DNA of 43,055 bases from Clostridia bacterium (GTDB lineage Bacteria > Bacillota > Clostridia > Oscillospirales > CAG-272), in contig JAFTME010000145.1 of the NCBI GenBank assembly GCA_017452545.1, positions 1-43,055 of the forward strand, written 5' to 3'. A program made the position numbers and the translations under genes. The notes beneath the pieces are model-generated. The model did not search any database, had not been told where the DNA came from, and was given only the letters and a program-made list of their open reading frames with translations. This document shows positions 16,683 to 23,345 of the stretch, piece after piece. The first letter of the stretch is position 1. Every line of letters begins with the position of its first letter.

Positions 16683-16711
16683 ATTATATCACAAAAATTT
16701 CATTCTTACAA
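16683..16711 (-). promoter_or_regulatory. Sigma-A promoter of the lepB operon
   Basis: Minus strand TTGTAA, 17 bases, TATAAT, about 90 bases upstream of the lepB start. Confidence 0.8.
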
Positions 16712-16763
16712 GGCAAAAGTGCATTTCTTTTCAAAAAATCCATAAAAAAGTTTGTAAAGGGCG

Positions 16764-16792
16764 TTGAAATTAGAGCGCAACTATGATAAAAT
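16764..16792 (+). promoter_or_regulatory. Promoter of the single-TM protein gene
   Basis: TTGAAA, 17 bases, TAAAAT, 31 bases before ATG 16824. Confidence 0.75.
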
Positions 16793-16823
16793 GATAAAAA
16801 ACGATTTCGGAGGATAAACGATT

Positions 16824-17504
16824 ATGGAGCAAATCCCCAACGTGCCGAGTGCCGAAGAGAATGCAAAGGAGCGTGCGGATCGGAAAAAGCGAAAAATCAT
16901 CAAGATAATTTTGATTTTTTCTGCGATTGTCGTGGTGCTGTCCGCTGTTTTTTCGTTGTTTGACCCCGAGAAGATGGTTGACGCCATGTTCGGAAAAGAG
17001 CAGCAGACCGACGGTGAGAAAAAGGACATCTATTTCTATCCGCTTGAAGATAGTGAAAATATTTTCCAAAACGAGGAGTACGCACAGTACGACCGCCGTC
17101 TCTTCCTCCATGATTCTGCGACCGGCTCGACTTATTCGATCGAGGAGGCCGATCTTGATACGGCAGAGGAGGACATCATTTTCTTCTATAATTATTTCGA
17201 TACCGTGATCCGCGGCGATGCGAACGTCTATCGCACGATGTTTACCGATGCGTATCAAAGGGCAAACGAGCTGCCGACGGATTTTACCATGCAGATGATC
17301 TACGATATCACGGTAACGCCGCTGGGTGACCGCATCGAAGATCTTACCTATAAGGTAGAGTATAAGATCTACCGCAATAACGGCTCCTTCCGTGACGACG
17401 TGGGCAGCGATGCCATTCTTCCGCTTTGCTTTACGCTGGCATATGAGGATGGCGTGCTCCGTATCAACTCCGTTCGACGCTATACGACCTACGATCGGCA
17501 GTAA
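16824..17504 (+). CDS. Single-membrane-span protein of unknown function
   Basis: A 226-residue protein. The first 20 residues are acidic then basic (ERADRKKRKIIK), followed by one hydrophobic helix (about 25-45), with the remaining 180 residues outside the cytoplasm. The outer part has a helix-rich section (EEDIIFFYNYFDTVIRGDANVYRTMF) then alternating beta strands (VTPLGDRIEDLTYKVEYKIYRNN), a layout seen in NTF2-like or DUF-type sensory domains, but no specific family is recognised. The start follows GGAGG by 10 bases. It has its own promoter and is 145 bases ahead of the NfeD gene promoter region, so it is probably separately transcribed. Confidence 0.8.
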   Translation: MEQIPNVPSAEENAKERADRKKRKIIKIILIFSAIVVVLSAVFSLFDPEKMVDAMFGKEQQTDGEKKDIYFYPLEDSENIFQNEEYAQYDRRLFLHDSATGSTYSIEEADLDTAEEDIIFFYNYFDTVIRGDANVYRTMFTDAYQRANELPTDFTMQMIYDITVTPLGDRIEDLTYKVEYKIYRNNGSFRDDVGSDAILPLCFTLAYEDGVLRINSVRRYTTYDRQ

Positions 17505-17565
17505 TTTGTGATATTTGTACAAAATAGCGTTCATAACTTTGTGCAATATTTTTTCGTGAACATTA

Positions 17566-17594
17566 TTGACAGTCATGTGACTGCGTGATATAAT
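17566..17594 (+). promoter_or_regulatory. Consensus sigma-A promoter of the NfeD-SPFH operon with an inverted repeat in the spacer
   Basis: TTGACA, 17 bases, TATAAT, a perfect match. The spacer contains CAGTCA-TG-TGACTG (17570-17583), an inverted repeat with 6-bp arms that begins at the last C of TTGAC. A repressor bound there would block RNA polymerase; no candidate regulator is adjacent. Confidence 0.85.
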
Positions 17595-17666
17595 ATAAGC
17601 GTAGCATATCAAAGAGAATGACTTATACCTAAATCGGCAATTTGCAAGGTGAAAGGGGGAGGTTTG

Positions 17667-18107
17667 ATGCCTCAGTTTATGCCGTACATCTGGGCAGCGG
17701 TGTTTATAGCTGCCATTGTGATCGAGTCACAAACCATGGGACTCGTCGCGATATGGTTCATGCCGAGTGCATTGATTGCAATGATTTTGGCAATGCTGAA
17801 CGTACCGTTATGGATCCAGGGTGTTGTGTTCGTCTTACTTTCGGTGCTTCTTTTGATCTTCGGAAGAAAGCTGTTCAAATCGCTGTTCCCAAAGACCAAG
17901 TACACACCGACCAATATTGACGCCCTGATCGGCAAGGAAGCTGTGATCACGGAGGAGGTTAACAATCTGGAGGGCAGAGGTGCTGCCAAGCTGAACGGGC
18001 AGATCTGGTCCGTTCGTGCAGAGAACGAGGACGAGGCGATGGTTCCCGGTGACGTGGTGATCGTCAAGGAAATTCGCGGCGTCAAGCTGATCTGCCGTAA
18101 GAAGTAA
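17667..18107 (+). CDS. NfeD-like membrane protein with C-terminal OB-fold
   Basis: A 146-residue protein. About three hydrophobic helices (residues 5-28, 30-45, 48-70) are followed by a soluble domain from about 80 to 146, where LIGKEAVITEEVNNLEGRGAA, GQIWSVRAENEDEAMVPGD and VVIVKEIRGVKLICRKK match the OB-like domain of NfeD1b proteins. Proteins of this kind pair with stomatin/SPFH partners to organise membrane microdomains. ATG 17667 follows GGGGGAGG by 4 bases; GTG 17649 is an alternative that would overlap the ribosome site. The next gene, 36 bases on, is the expected SPFH partner. Confidence 0.9.
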   Translation: MPQFMPYIWAAVFIAAIVIESQTMGLVAIWFMPSALIAMILAMLNVPLWIQGVVFVLLSVLLLIFGRKLFKSLFPKTKYTPTNIDALIGKEAVITEEVNNLEGRGAAKLNGQIWSVRAENEDEAMVPGDVVIVKEIRGVKLICRKK

Positions 18108-18143
18108 TTGAACTCAATAAAAATATTATAAAGGAGAGTTGTT

Positions 18144-19076
18144 ATGGAGTATTTAATTATCGGTATTGTCGTGGTTGTTTTGGTTCTGATTATTTCCAAC
18201 ATCCACATCGTTCCGCAGGCGCACGCAATGGTTATTGAGCGTCTTGGTAAGTATCATGCCACGTGGAACACGGGTTTGAACTTCAAGGTACCCTTTATTG
18301 ATCGTATCGCGAAGAAGATCAACATGATGGAGCAGGTCGTGGATTTCCCGCCTCAGCCCGTTATCACCAAGGATAACGTCCGCATGCAGATCGACACCGT
18401 CGTATTTTATCAGATCACGGATTGCCACGCCTACACCTACGGTCACGCAATGCCCATGACGGCAATTGAAAACCTGACCGCTACCACGCTGCGTAACATC
18501 ATCGGTGACCTGGAGCTGGATAACACGCTGACCTCCCGTGACATCATCAACACCAAGATGCGCGCCATTCTGGACGAGGCAACCGACCCTTGGGGCATCA
18601 AGGTCAATCGCGTTGAGCTGAAGAACATCATTCCTCCGAAGGAAATTCAGGACGCGATGGAAAAACAGATGAAGGCAGAGCGTGAGCGCCGTGAGGCGAT
18701 CCTGCGCGCAGAGGGTGAAAAGAACTCCGCAATTCTGGTTGCAGAGGGTCGTAAGCAGTCTGCTATTCTCGAGGCAGAGGCCGAGAAGGAGGCACTCATT
18801 CTTCGTGCAGAAGCAGCAAGAGAGTCCACCATCCGCAAGGCAGAGGGTGAAGCAGAGGCAATACTGAAGATCCAGCAGGCTACCGCTGACGGTATCCGCA
18901 TGATCAACGAGGCACAGCCCGGTGAGGGTGTAATTGCCATCAAGAGCCTGGAGGCGTTCGGAAAGGCAGCTGACGGCAAGGCGACCAAGATCATCATTCC
19001 CAGCCAGATCCAGGGATTGGCAGGTCTTGTAACCAGTCTGTCCGAAATCGCACCGGCACAGCCTGAGCAGAAATAA
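18144..19076 (+). CDS. SPFH/stomatin-like membrane-microdomain protein (QmcA-like)
   Basis: A 310-residue band-7 protein. An N-terminal membrane helix (residues 3-22) precedes the SPFH domain (about 25-180; VPQAHAMVIERLGKYHATWNTG, VDFPPQPVITKDNV, DELD-like IIGDLELDNTLTSRDIIN). Then comes a long charged coiled coil (180-260) built of repeats such as AEGEKNSAILVAEGRKQSAI, and a short tail. Such proteins form large ring-like cages at the membrane and influence proteolysis of membrane proteins. AAAGGAG precedes ATG 18144. It sits between the NfeD-like and DUF4177 genes, a conserved pairing with NfeD. Confidence 0.94.
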   Translation: MEYLIIGIVVVVLVLIISNIHIVPQAHAMVIERLGKYHATWNTGLNFKVPFIDRIAKKINMMEQVVDFPPQPVITKDNVRMQIDTVVFYQITDCHAYTYGHAMPMTAIENLTATTLRNIIGDLELDNTLTSRDIINTKMRAILDEATDPWGIKVNRVELKNIIPPKEIQDAMEKQMKAERERREAILRAEGEKNSAILVAEGRKQSAILEAEAEKEALILRAEAARESTIRKAEGEAEAILKIQQATADGIRMINEAQPGEGVIAIKSLEAFGKAADGKATKIIIPSQIQGLAGLVTSLSEIAPAQPEQK

Positions 19077-19082
19077 TCTGCG

Positions 19083-19271
19083 ATGAAAGCATACACGTAT
19101 GTGGAGGTCAAGGTCAGCGGATACTGGATGTCGATGATCTCGCATGAGCACCGCGATATTATCGACGATTATGCCAAGCGTGGCTATCGGTATGTTGGGT
19201 ATATTCCAACGGAGATGGATACCAACGGCAAGCTGCGCAGCATAGACCTGATCTTTGAACTCGATGTATAA
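19083..19271 (+). CDS. Small DUF4177-like protein
   Basis: A 62-residue protein starting MKAYTYVEVKVSG and ending KLRSIDLIFELDV, an alternating strand pattern with KRGYRYVGYIP in the middle that resembles DUF4177 (short single-domain proteins of unknown role). It starts 6 bases after the SPFH stop with no clear ribosome site, so translation is probably coupled to that gene. A terminator follows, making it the last gene of the NfeD-SPFH operon. Confidence 0.75.
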   Translation: MKAYTYVEVKVSGYWMSMISHEHRDIIDDYAKRGYRYVGYIPTEMDTNGKLRSIDLIFELDV

Positions 19272-19282
19272 AGCAAAGCCAC

Positions 19283-19317
19283 AGGGCTGCCGCAAAAGCG
19301 GCAGCCCTTTCGTTTAT
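19283..19317. terminator. Terminator between the SPFH operon and the XRE gene
   Basis: Perfect 11-bp stem AGGGCTGCCGC / GCGGCAGCCCT with AAAA loop, then TTCGTTTATTT rightward. It serves both convergent units; the arm core GGGCTGCCGC recurs at 11271. Confidence 0.85.
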
Positions 19318-20483
19318 TTATCTTTTGGTCTTGTAACGATCAAGTCGCGTACACGCTCGCACAGATGCTGGAATTCGGGATTTTGGCGGAGCGGATCAAA
19401 TTCCTTGCCCATCAACAGTGGATAATACCTGCTGGGAAATATACAATAGCAAGAAGTCATATTGTTCATTTGGGTTGATATAAAAATCATCCGTTCTTCG
19501 GGACTGTCCGGATTGTTATCGCTATTATTCCAATCTTCTTTCGCGCGCCATTCCATACCGTCAAGGAAACGGCAGGAAGTTGGCAGCAGCACCTCATCGG
19601 TGATCTTCATAGTTTCTTCCAACAGTCGGACAACTGTTGTGACCCGTTCGATGGCCTCGATTGGCTTCCCGCCGGATACCAAACGCATTGCCGATTTGAG
19701 TCCGAGTTCAACTCTATCCTCGACCCACATATCCGGGCGGTCATCAACGGCGTCACGGCGGATCAGACAAAGCATGGTTTCCATAAATTCGTTTACAGCA
19801 TCCTTGTAGGCTTGATCCTGGTTCCATTCGAGCAAATAGCGTGGACAGAGCAGGGTGTTAAAGGCTTGATATAATTGATATTTCCTCTCCGGCTCAAATT
19901 TTTCTTTATTTCCGTGTCTGAAATAGCGTGAGAACAGCAACGCACGTGCGGAGCAATCGAAGGGGGTGGTATATTTAGCAAGAAATTCTTGCAGCTGCTC
20001 TTCATCTTCGATTTCCGACATAGTTTCAATCACATGGGGATTCATTGGATGGCGTTCAAGATATGCTTGTGCCAGCAGGCGTACCTCGGGCAAAATTTTG
20101 GGATTTGAGAATGCACGCCCGTTTCCCTCGACCCACGGACGCCAAGCGTGTATGCTGTACACATGATTTCTGCGAATATCGCGCAGCAGCGTTACGATAC
20201 GCTCTGCATCATAGTCATTCCTCAGGCATTCACGGCGAAGCTCGTCATACGCCTCCTCTGCACGTTTTTCTTTTTCAAGGGTTGGCATACAGAGCAGCTC
20301 GTCGACCGTGATTGAGAGTGCCTCGGAAATGGCGGGAAGGAGTTCAAGGTCAGGGTAGGTGGAGCCGTTTTCCCAGCGACTGATGGACTGATAGGTTACG
20401 CCCAAGCGGTCGGCAAACGCCTCCTGCGTCATATCATTTTTCTTTCGGAATTTTCGGATATTTTCACCGATCATCAGCTTCAT
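19314..20483 (-). CDS. XRE-family transcriptional regulator with a helical C-terminal domain
   Basis: A 389-residue protein. The N-terminal helix-turn-helix spans about residues 5-60 (IGENIRKFRKKNDMTQEAFA, GVTYQSISRWENGSTYPDLE). The rest is mainly helical with Arg/Glu-rich repeats and several Trp (HAWRPWVEGNGRA, DRPDMWVED, MEWRAKEDWNN), reminiscent of a TPR-like sensor domain. ATG 20483 is preceded by AAGGAG at 8 bases. Its own promoter is at 20539-20567. A second protein of the same design lies at 39333-40514, but outside the HTH the two differ. Targets and ligand are unknown; the divergent neighbour region is tRNA and the three-way-junction element, so self-regulation is most likely. Confidence 0.9.
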   Translation of the reverse strand: MKLMIGENIRKFRKKNDMTQEAFADRLGVTYQSISRWENGSTYPDLELLPAISEALSITVDELLCMPTLEKEKRAEEAYDELRRECLRNDYDAERIVTLLRDIRRNHVYSIHAWRPWVEGNGRAFSNPKILPEVRLLAQAYLERHPMNPHVIETMSEIEDEEQLQEFLAKYTTPFDCSARALLFSRYFRHGNKEKFEPERKYQLYQAFNTLLCPRYLLEWNQDQAYKDAVNEFMETMLCLIRRDAVDDRPDMWVEDRVELGLKSAMRLVSGGKPIEAIERVTTVVRLLEETMKITDEVLLPTSCRFLDGMEWRAKEDWNNSDNNPDSPEERMIFISTQMNNMTSCYCIFPSRYYPLLMGKEFDPLRQNPEFQHLCERVRDLIVTRPKDK

Positions 20484-20538
20484 CACAGTTCTCCTTGTGC
20501 GGTGTTTTAGCCCTGCAGGATGTTTTGTATACGTCTTT

Positions 20539-20567
20539 ATTATACGATACTTTCGGAGAAAAAGCAA
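20539..20567 (-). promoter_or_regulatory. Promoter of the XRE gene
   Basis: Minus strand TTGCTT, 17 bases, TATAAT, about 50 bases upstream of the start codon at 20483. Confidence 0.65.
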
Positions 20568-20628
20568 TAACGCATTTTGCGAGAAAAATTGTCGGGTTGT
20601 GTTATATAGCAATGTGGGATTTCTATGG

Positions 20629-20758
20629 GGTGGATTCGTGACCACCTGCTCGGCTTGTGCCTCGCACAGAGAATTTCTCGACGGCTGGACGCCGTCGTTT
20701 TGGCTATCGCCAAAAACGAAATTCTCTCGCGGTAGTGCTTCTTACCATCGCACTCGTC
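20629..20758. other. Structured element with a perfect three-way junction and a T-arm-like hairpin
   Basis: Non-coding 130-base stretch beside the tRNA-Tyr terminator. It holds (1) GGTGG-ATTCGTGA-CCACC (20629-20646), nearly a copy of the tRNA-Tyr T arm with one extra base; (2) a TGTGC-CTC-GCACA hairpin (20656-20668); (3) a perfect three-way junction: outer stem 10 bp (20668-20677 with 20718-20727), inner hairpins CGACGGC/GCCGTCG (20679-20697) and TTTTGGC/GCCAAAA (20698-20715); and (4) possible AGTGC/GCACT pairing (20734-20754). Every arm of the junction pairs without mismatch. Its function is unknown; candidates are a structured RNA, a decayed tRNA unit or a small mobile palindrome. Confidence 0.65.
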
Positions 20759-20796
20759 AAAAAAAGCGTAATGCCTGAAGGCATTACGCTTTTTTT
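20759..20796 (-). terminator. Terminator of tRNA-Tyr
   Basis: A perfect 17-bp stem (20759-20775 with 20780-20796), TGAA loop, flanked by A7 and T7. It abuts the 3' CCA of the tRNA, and its last arm base is part of the CCA complement. Confidence 0.92.
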
Positions 20797-20880
20797 GGTG
20801 GGAGCGGGTGGATTCGGACCACCGAAGTCAGTGACAACAGATTTACAGTCTGCCCCCTTTGGCCGCTCGGGAACGCTCCC
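20796..20880 (-). tRNA. tRNA-Tyr (GTA anticodon)
   Basis: An 85-base class II tRNA with encoded CCA. The acceptor arms GGGAGCG / CGCTCCC pair perfectly; the anticodon loop is CTGTAAA with GTA at 20844-20846; a long variable arm is present, as expected for tyrosine tRNAs; and the discriminator is A. The T stem GGTGG/CCACC is perfect, but the T loop reads TCCGAAT rather than the near-universal TTCGAAT, so position 55, normally U changed to pseudouridine, is C here. A full-consensus promoter precedes it and a strong terminator follows, so it should be expressed. Confidence 0.97.
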
Positions 20881-20899
20881 ATGTCTTGACGACTTTGCT

Positions 20900-20928
20900 A
20901 TTATAACAGATGACGGGGGATTTGTCAA
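20900..20928 (-). promoter_or_regulatory. Sigma-A promoter of tRNA-Tyr
   Basis: Minus strand TTGACA, 17 bases, TATAAT, full consensus, ending 20 bases before the tRNA 5' end. Confidence 0.92.
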
Positions 20929-20958
20929 TAGGTATTTGAAAATATTTTTGCAAATTTT

Positions 20959-20996
20959 AAAAAAAACGACGGCACTCTTGTTTTGAAGTGCCGTCG
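20959..20996 (-). terminator. Terminator of ilvE
   Basis: Minus strand stem CGACGGCACT / AGTGCCGTCG (10 bp) followed by T8, 13 bases after the ilvE stop. Confidence 0.9.
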
Positions 20997-21008
20997 CAGA
21001 AAAAATTT

Positions 21009-22073
21009 TTATTTTACGATATGCGTCCAGCCGTAGGTATCCTCGATCTTACCCCACTGGATGCCGGTCAGCGTGTCGTACAGGCTTTGGGTGACGTCAC
21101 CGATCTTTCCATCGTTGATCTTATAGACGCGATCCTGATAGCAGAGCTCGCCGATGGGGGATACGACGGCAGCGGTACCGCAGCCCCAAGCCTCCTTGAG
21201 ACGACCCTGCTCAAGTGCTTCGCCAAGCTCATCAACAGAGAGCAGGCGCTCGGAGACCTTATAGCCCTTATTTCTGAGCACCTCGATGCAGGATTTACGG
21301 GTGATACCGGGGAGGATAGAGCCGGAGAGAGCGGGGGTAACGATCTCATCATCGATCATGAACATGACGTTCATGGCGCCGACCTCTTCGATGTACTTGC
21401 GGTGAACGCCGTCCAGCCAGAGAACCTGAGAATAGCCCTTTTGCTCTGCCTTCATGCCGGCGCGATTGCTGGCAGCATAGTTACCGCCGCATTTTGCATA
21501 GCCGGTGCCGCCGCGGACAGCACGCACGTCCTCGGACTCGATCATGATACGGACGGGGTTGATGCCTTCCTTATAATAGCTTCCGACGGGGGAGGCGATG
21601 ATCATAAAGCGGGCGTTCTGAATGGTGTGCAGACCGAGCGTTTCGTCGTTACCGAACATAAAGGGGCGGAGGTAGAGAGAGGTGCCGGGCGCGTCGGGCG
21701 TCCAGTCCTTTTCGACGAAAACGAAGGTGTCGTAGATCTCGACTGCCATCTCCTCGGGGATCTGCGGCAGGCACAGGCGCTCTGCCGAGTTATTCATACG
21801 GCGAATATTTTCAATGGAACGGAACAGCTGCACCTGACCGTCGGGGCGGCGATATGCCTTGAGTCCCTCAAAGACCTCGGCGCCGTAATGGAGAACGGTG
21901 CTTGCGGGGTGGATCTCAAAATTTCCGAAGGGGACGATTCTTGCATCGTGCCAGCCGTCGGTGGGGTTATAGTCCATCAGGAACATATGATCGGTAAAGT
22001 ATTTACCGAAGCCGAGCGCCGATGCCTCCGGGCGCGTCTTGGGAGCGGTCGTTTTTTCGATACGGATTTCCAT
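21009..22073 (-). CDS. ilvE: Branched-chain amino acid aminotransferase
   Basis: A 354-residue fold-type IV PLP enzyme that makes leucine, isoleucine and valine from their 2-oxo acids using glutamate. The PLP lysine lies in RGGTGYAKCGGNYAAS, and other family marks are VLHYGAEVFEGLKAYR, LYLRPFMFGNDE, ILPGITRKS and the EAWGCGTAAVVSPIG segment that holds the cofactor phosphate. The length and the long N-terminal arm fit the eukaryotic/Gram-positive class. ATG 22073 is preferred; an ATG at 22088 directly abuts the AAAGG site and has no spacing. The site is then 14 bases away, longer than usual. It has its own promoter and terminator, so it is a single-gene unit. Confidence 0.96.
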   Translation of the reverse strand: MEIRIEKTTAPKTRPEASALGFGKYFTDHMFLMDYNPTDGWHDARIVPFGNFEIHPASTVLHYGAEVFEGLKAYRRPDGQVQLFRSIENIRRMNNSAERLCLPQIPEEMAVEIYDTFVFVEKDWTPDAPGTSLYLRPFMFGNDETLGLHTIQNARFMIIASPVGSYYKEGINPVRIMIESEDVRAVRGGTGYAKCGGNYAASNRAGMKAEQKGYSQVLWLDGVHRKYIEEVGAMNVMFMIDDEIVTPALSGSILPGITRKSCIEVLRNKGYKVSERLLSVDELGEALEQGRLKEAWGCGTAAVVSPIGELCYQDRVYKINDGKIGDVTQSLYDTLTGIQWGKIEDTYGWTHIVK

Positions 22074-22133
22074 GTTTTTTCTTTGCATCCTTTCTATCTA
22101 TGTAAATCAAAGATTGTTCAAGTAATTAAAACC

Positions 22134-22162
22134 ATTATTGCACTATGCGTGTCCGATGTCAA
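22134..22162 (-). promoter_or_regulatory. Promoter of ilvE
   Basis: Minus strand TTGACA, 17 bases, AATAAT, about 60 bases upstream of the start codon. No T-box or leucine leader was seen in the short 5' leader. Confidence 0.75.
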
Positions 22163-22225
22163 GGAGAATTCAACAAACGAAAGCCTCTTGTATGTAGAAA
22201 TTTTTAAGATTTTTTTCGTCAAGTG

Positions 22226-22254
22226 TAGACAAACGCGCCAAAGAATGGTAGAAT
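22226..22254 (+). promoter_or_regulatory. Promoter of the second metallophosphoesterase gene
   Basis: TAGACA, 17 bases, TAGAAT, 34 bases before ATG 22289. Confidence 0.65.
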
Positions 22255-22288
22255 AGACGTATCAAACTTTGAAAGGCGGACGTTATCG

Positions 22289-23113
22289 ATGTCACGAATT
22301 TTAATGGCTTCCGATCTGCACCACTGCGAGATGGTGTGGTATAATGTAGAATCCTCTGACAGAATGCAGCGAATGATCAAGGCGTTTAACGATGAATACG
22401 AGAAGGAGCCCTATGATATGCTGCTGCTTTTGGGCGACTATTCTTTGGATTTCTGGGTATATAAGCCTTACGGCTCGTTTTTGAATCGCGGCTTGTCGTA
22501 CACGATGAAGTTCATGCGCGAGGTCGTACCGCATCTGCCGAAGGTTCCGATCTACATGATTGCCGGAAACCACGAGCAGTATGGAAATGCCAACTGGAAA
22601 TGGATCACCGGCTGCGACCGTCGCATGACCATTCCTTACGGTGAGGACAGCCTGTTTATTATGCTGGATAATTTCGGCGGCAATCTCGATCCCACCGAAA
22701 ACAGCGACGGCACCTATACGCCGGCGGACGTGGCATACATTCGCGAGCAGATGGCTGCATACCCCAATACCAACGTCTATCTGTTTGCGCACGATTTTAA
22801 CCCCGATCTTGAGACGGAGGAATTTGAAACGCTGGTCAGAGAAGAGAAGCGCATCATCGCGCTCTTCGGCGGTCATACGCATCTTTCCAACATCATTCCG
22901 CTCGGTGAGAAATACGGCAACAAGTGTCTGATCCGCGACGGCGCCTTCAGCTACTCCCGCGATATCAAAACCACGCGATGGGGCTTCCGCGAGCTGCGCT
23001 TTGAGAATGGCAAGGTCACGACGGCATATTTGACACCCGACAGCGATATTACGCTTGACGGAGAGCTGTCACACCATGTCGGTGGCTCTCAGGATGAGAT
23101 GGTGCTGATATAA
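22289..23113 (+). CDS. Metallophosphoesterase (calcineurin-like)
   Basis: A 274-residue phosphoesterase with the full binuclear-metal set: ASDLHHCE (residues 8-15), GDYSLDFW, AGNHEQYG, FAHDFN and GGHTHLSN. It is unrelated in detail to the one at 10207. No signal peptide is present, so a cytoplasmic role is likely; the substrate is unknown. The protein is rich in aromatic residues around the third motif (NANWKWITGCD). GAAAGGCG about 10 bases before ATG 22289 is the ribosome site. It stands alone, with a promoter before it and a strong terminator after it. Confidence 0.92.
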   Translation: MSRILMASDLHHCEMVWYNVESSDRMQRMIKAFNDEYEKEPYDMLLLLGDYSLDFWVYKPYGSFLNRGLSYTMKFMREVVPHLPKVPIYMIAGNHEQYGNANWKWITGCDRRMTIPYGEDSLFIMLDNFGGNLDPTENSDGTYTPADVAYIREQMAAYPNTNVYLFAHDFNPDLETEEFETLVREEKRIIALFGGHTHLSNIIPLGEKYGNKCLIRDGAFSYSRDIKTTRWGFRELRFENGKVTTAYLTPDSDITLDGELSHHVGGSQDEMVLI

Positions 23114-23148
23114 TTTCGATCAACAACCGGATATCTTGCAATACCAAG

Positions 23149-23183
23149 CAACACCGCAACGCAAATTTGCGGTGTTGTTTTTT
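23149..23183 (+). terminator. Terminator of the second metallophosphoesterase gene
   Basis: Stem CAACACCGCAA / TTGCGGTGTTG (11 bp) followed by TTTTTTG. Confidence 0.9.
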
Positions 23184-23275
23184 GTCAAAATTCATATTAT
23201 AGGGCATATGTGGCGCTTATTTTTCGTTTTTTGCATGAAATTTGAAGGAATGCCGCTGAAATCTTGCAAAAACTC

Positions 23276-23313
23276 TTGACAAATCCTGCAAAAAGGATTA
23301 TACTTGTATACAA
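23276..23313 (+). promoter_or_regulatory. Promoter and GntR operator of the citrate operon
   Basis: TTGACA (23276), 17 bases, TATACT (ends 23304). A perfect 10-bp palindrome TTGTATACAA (23304-23313) overlaps the last T of the -10 box and covers the likely start site. Palindromes of this exact form are typical operators of GntR-family regulators with FCD domains, and such a regulator is the second gene of this operon. Confidence 0.8.
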
Positions 23314-23345
23314 ACATACAAAGGTCAAGAAAGGAACGTAACCCC

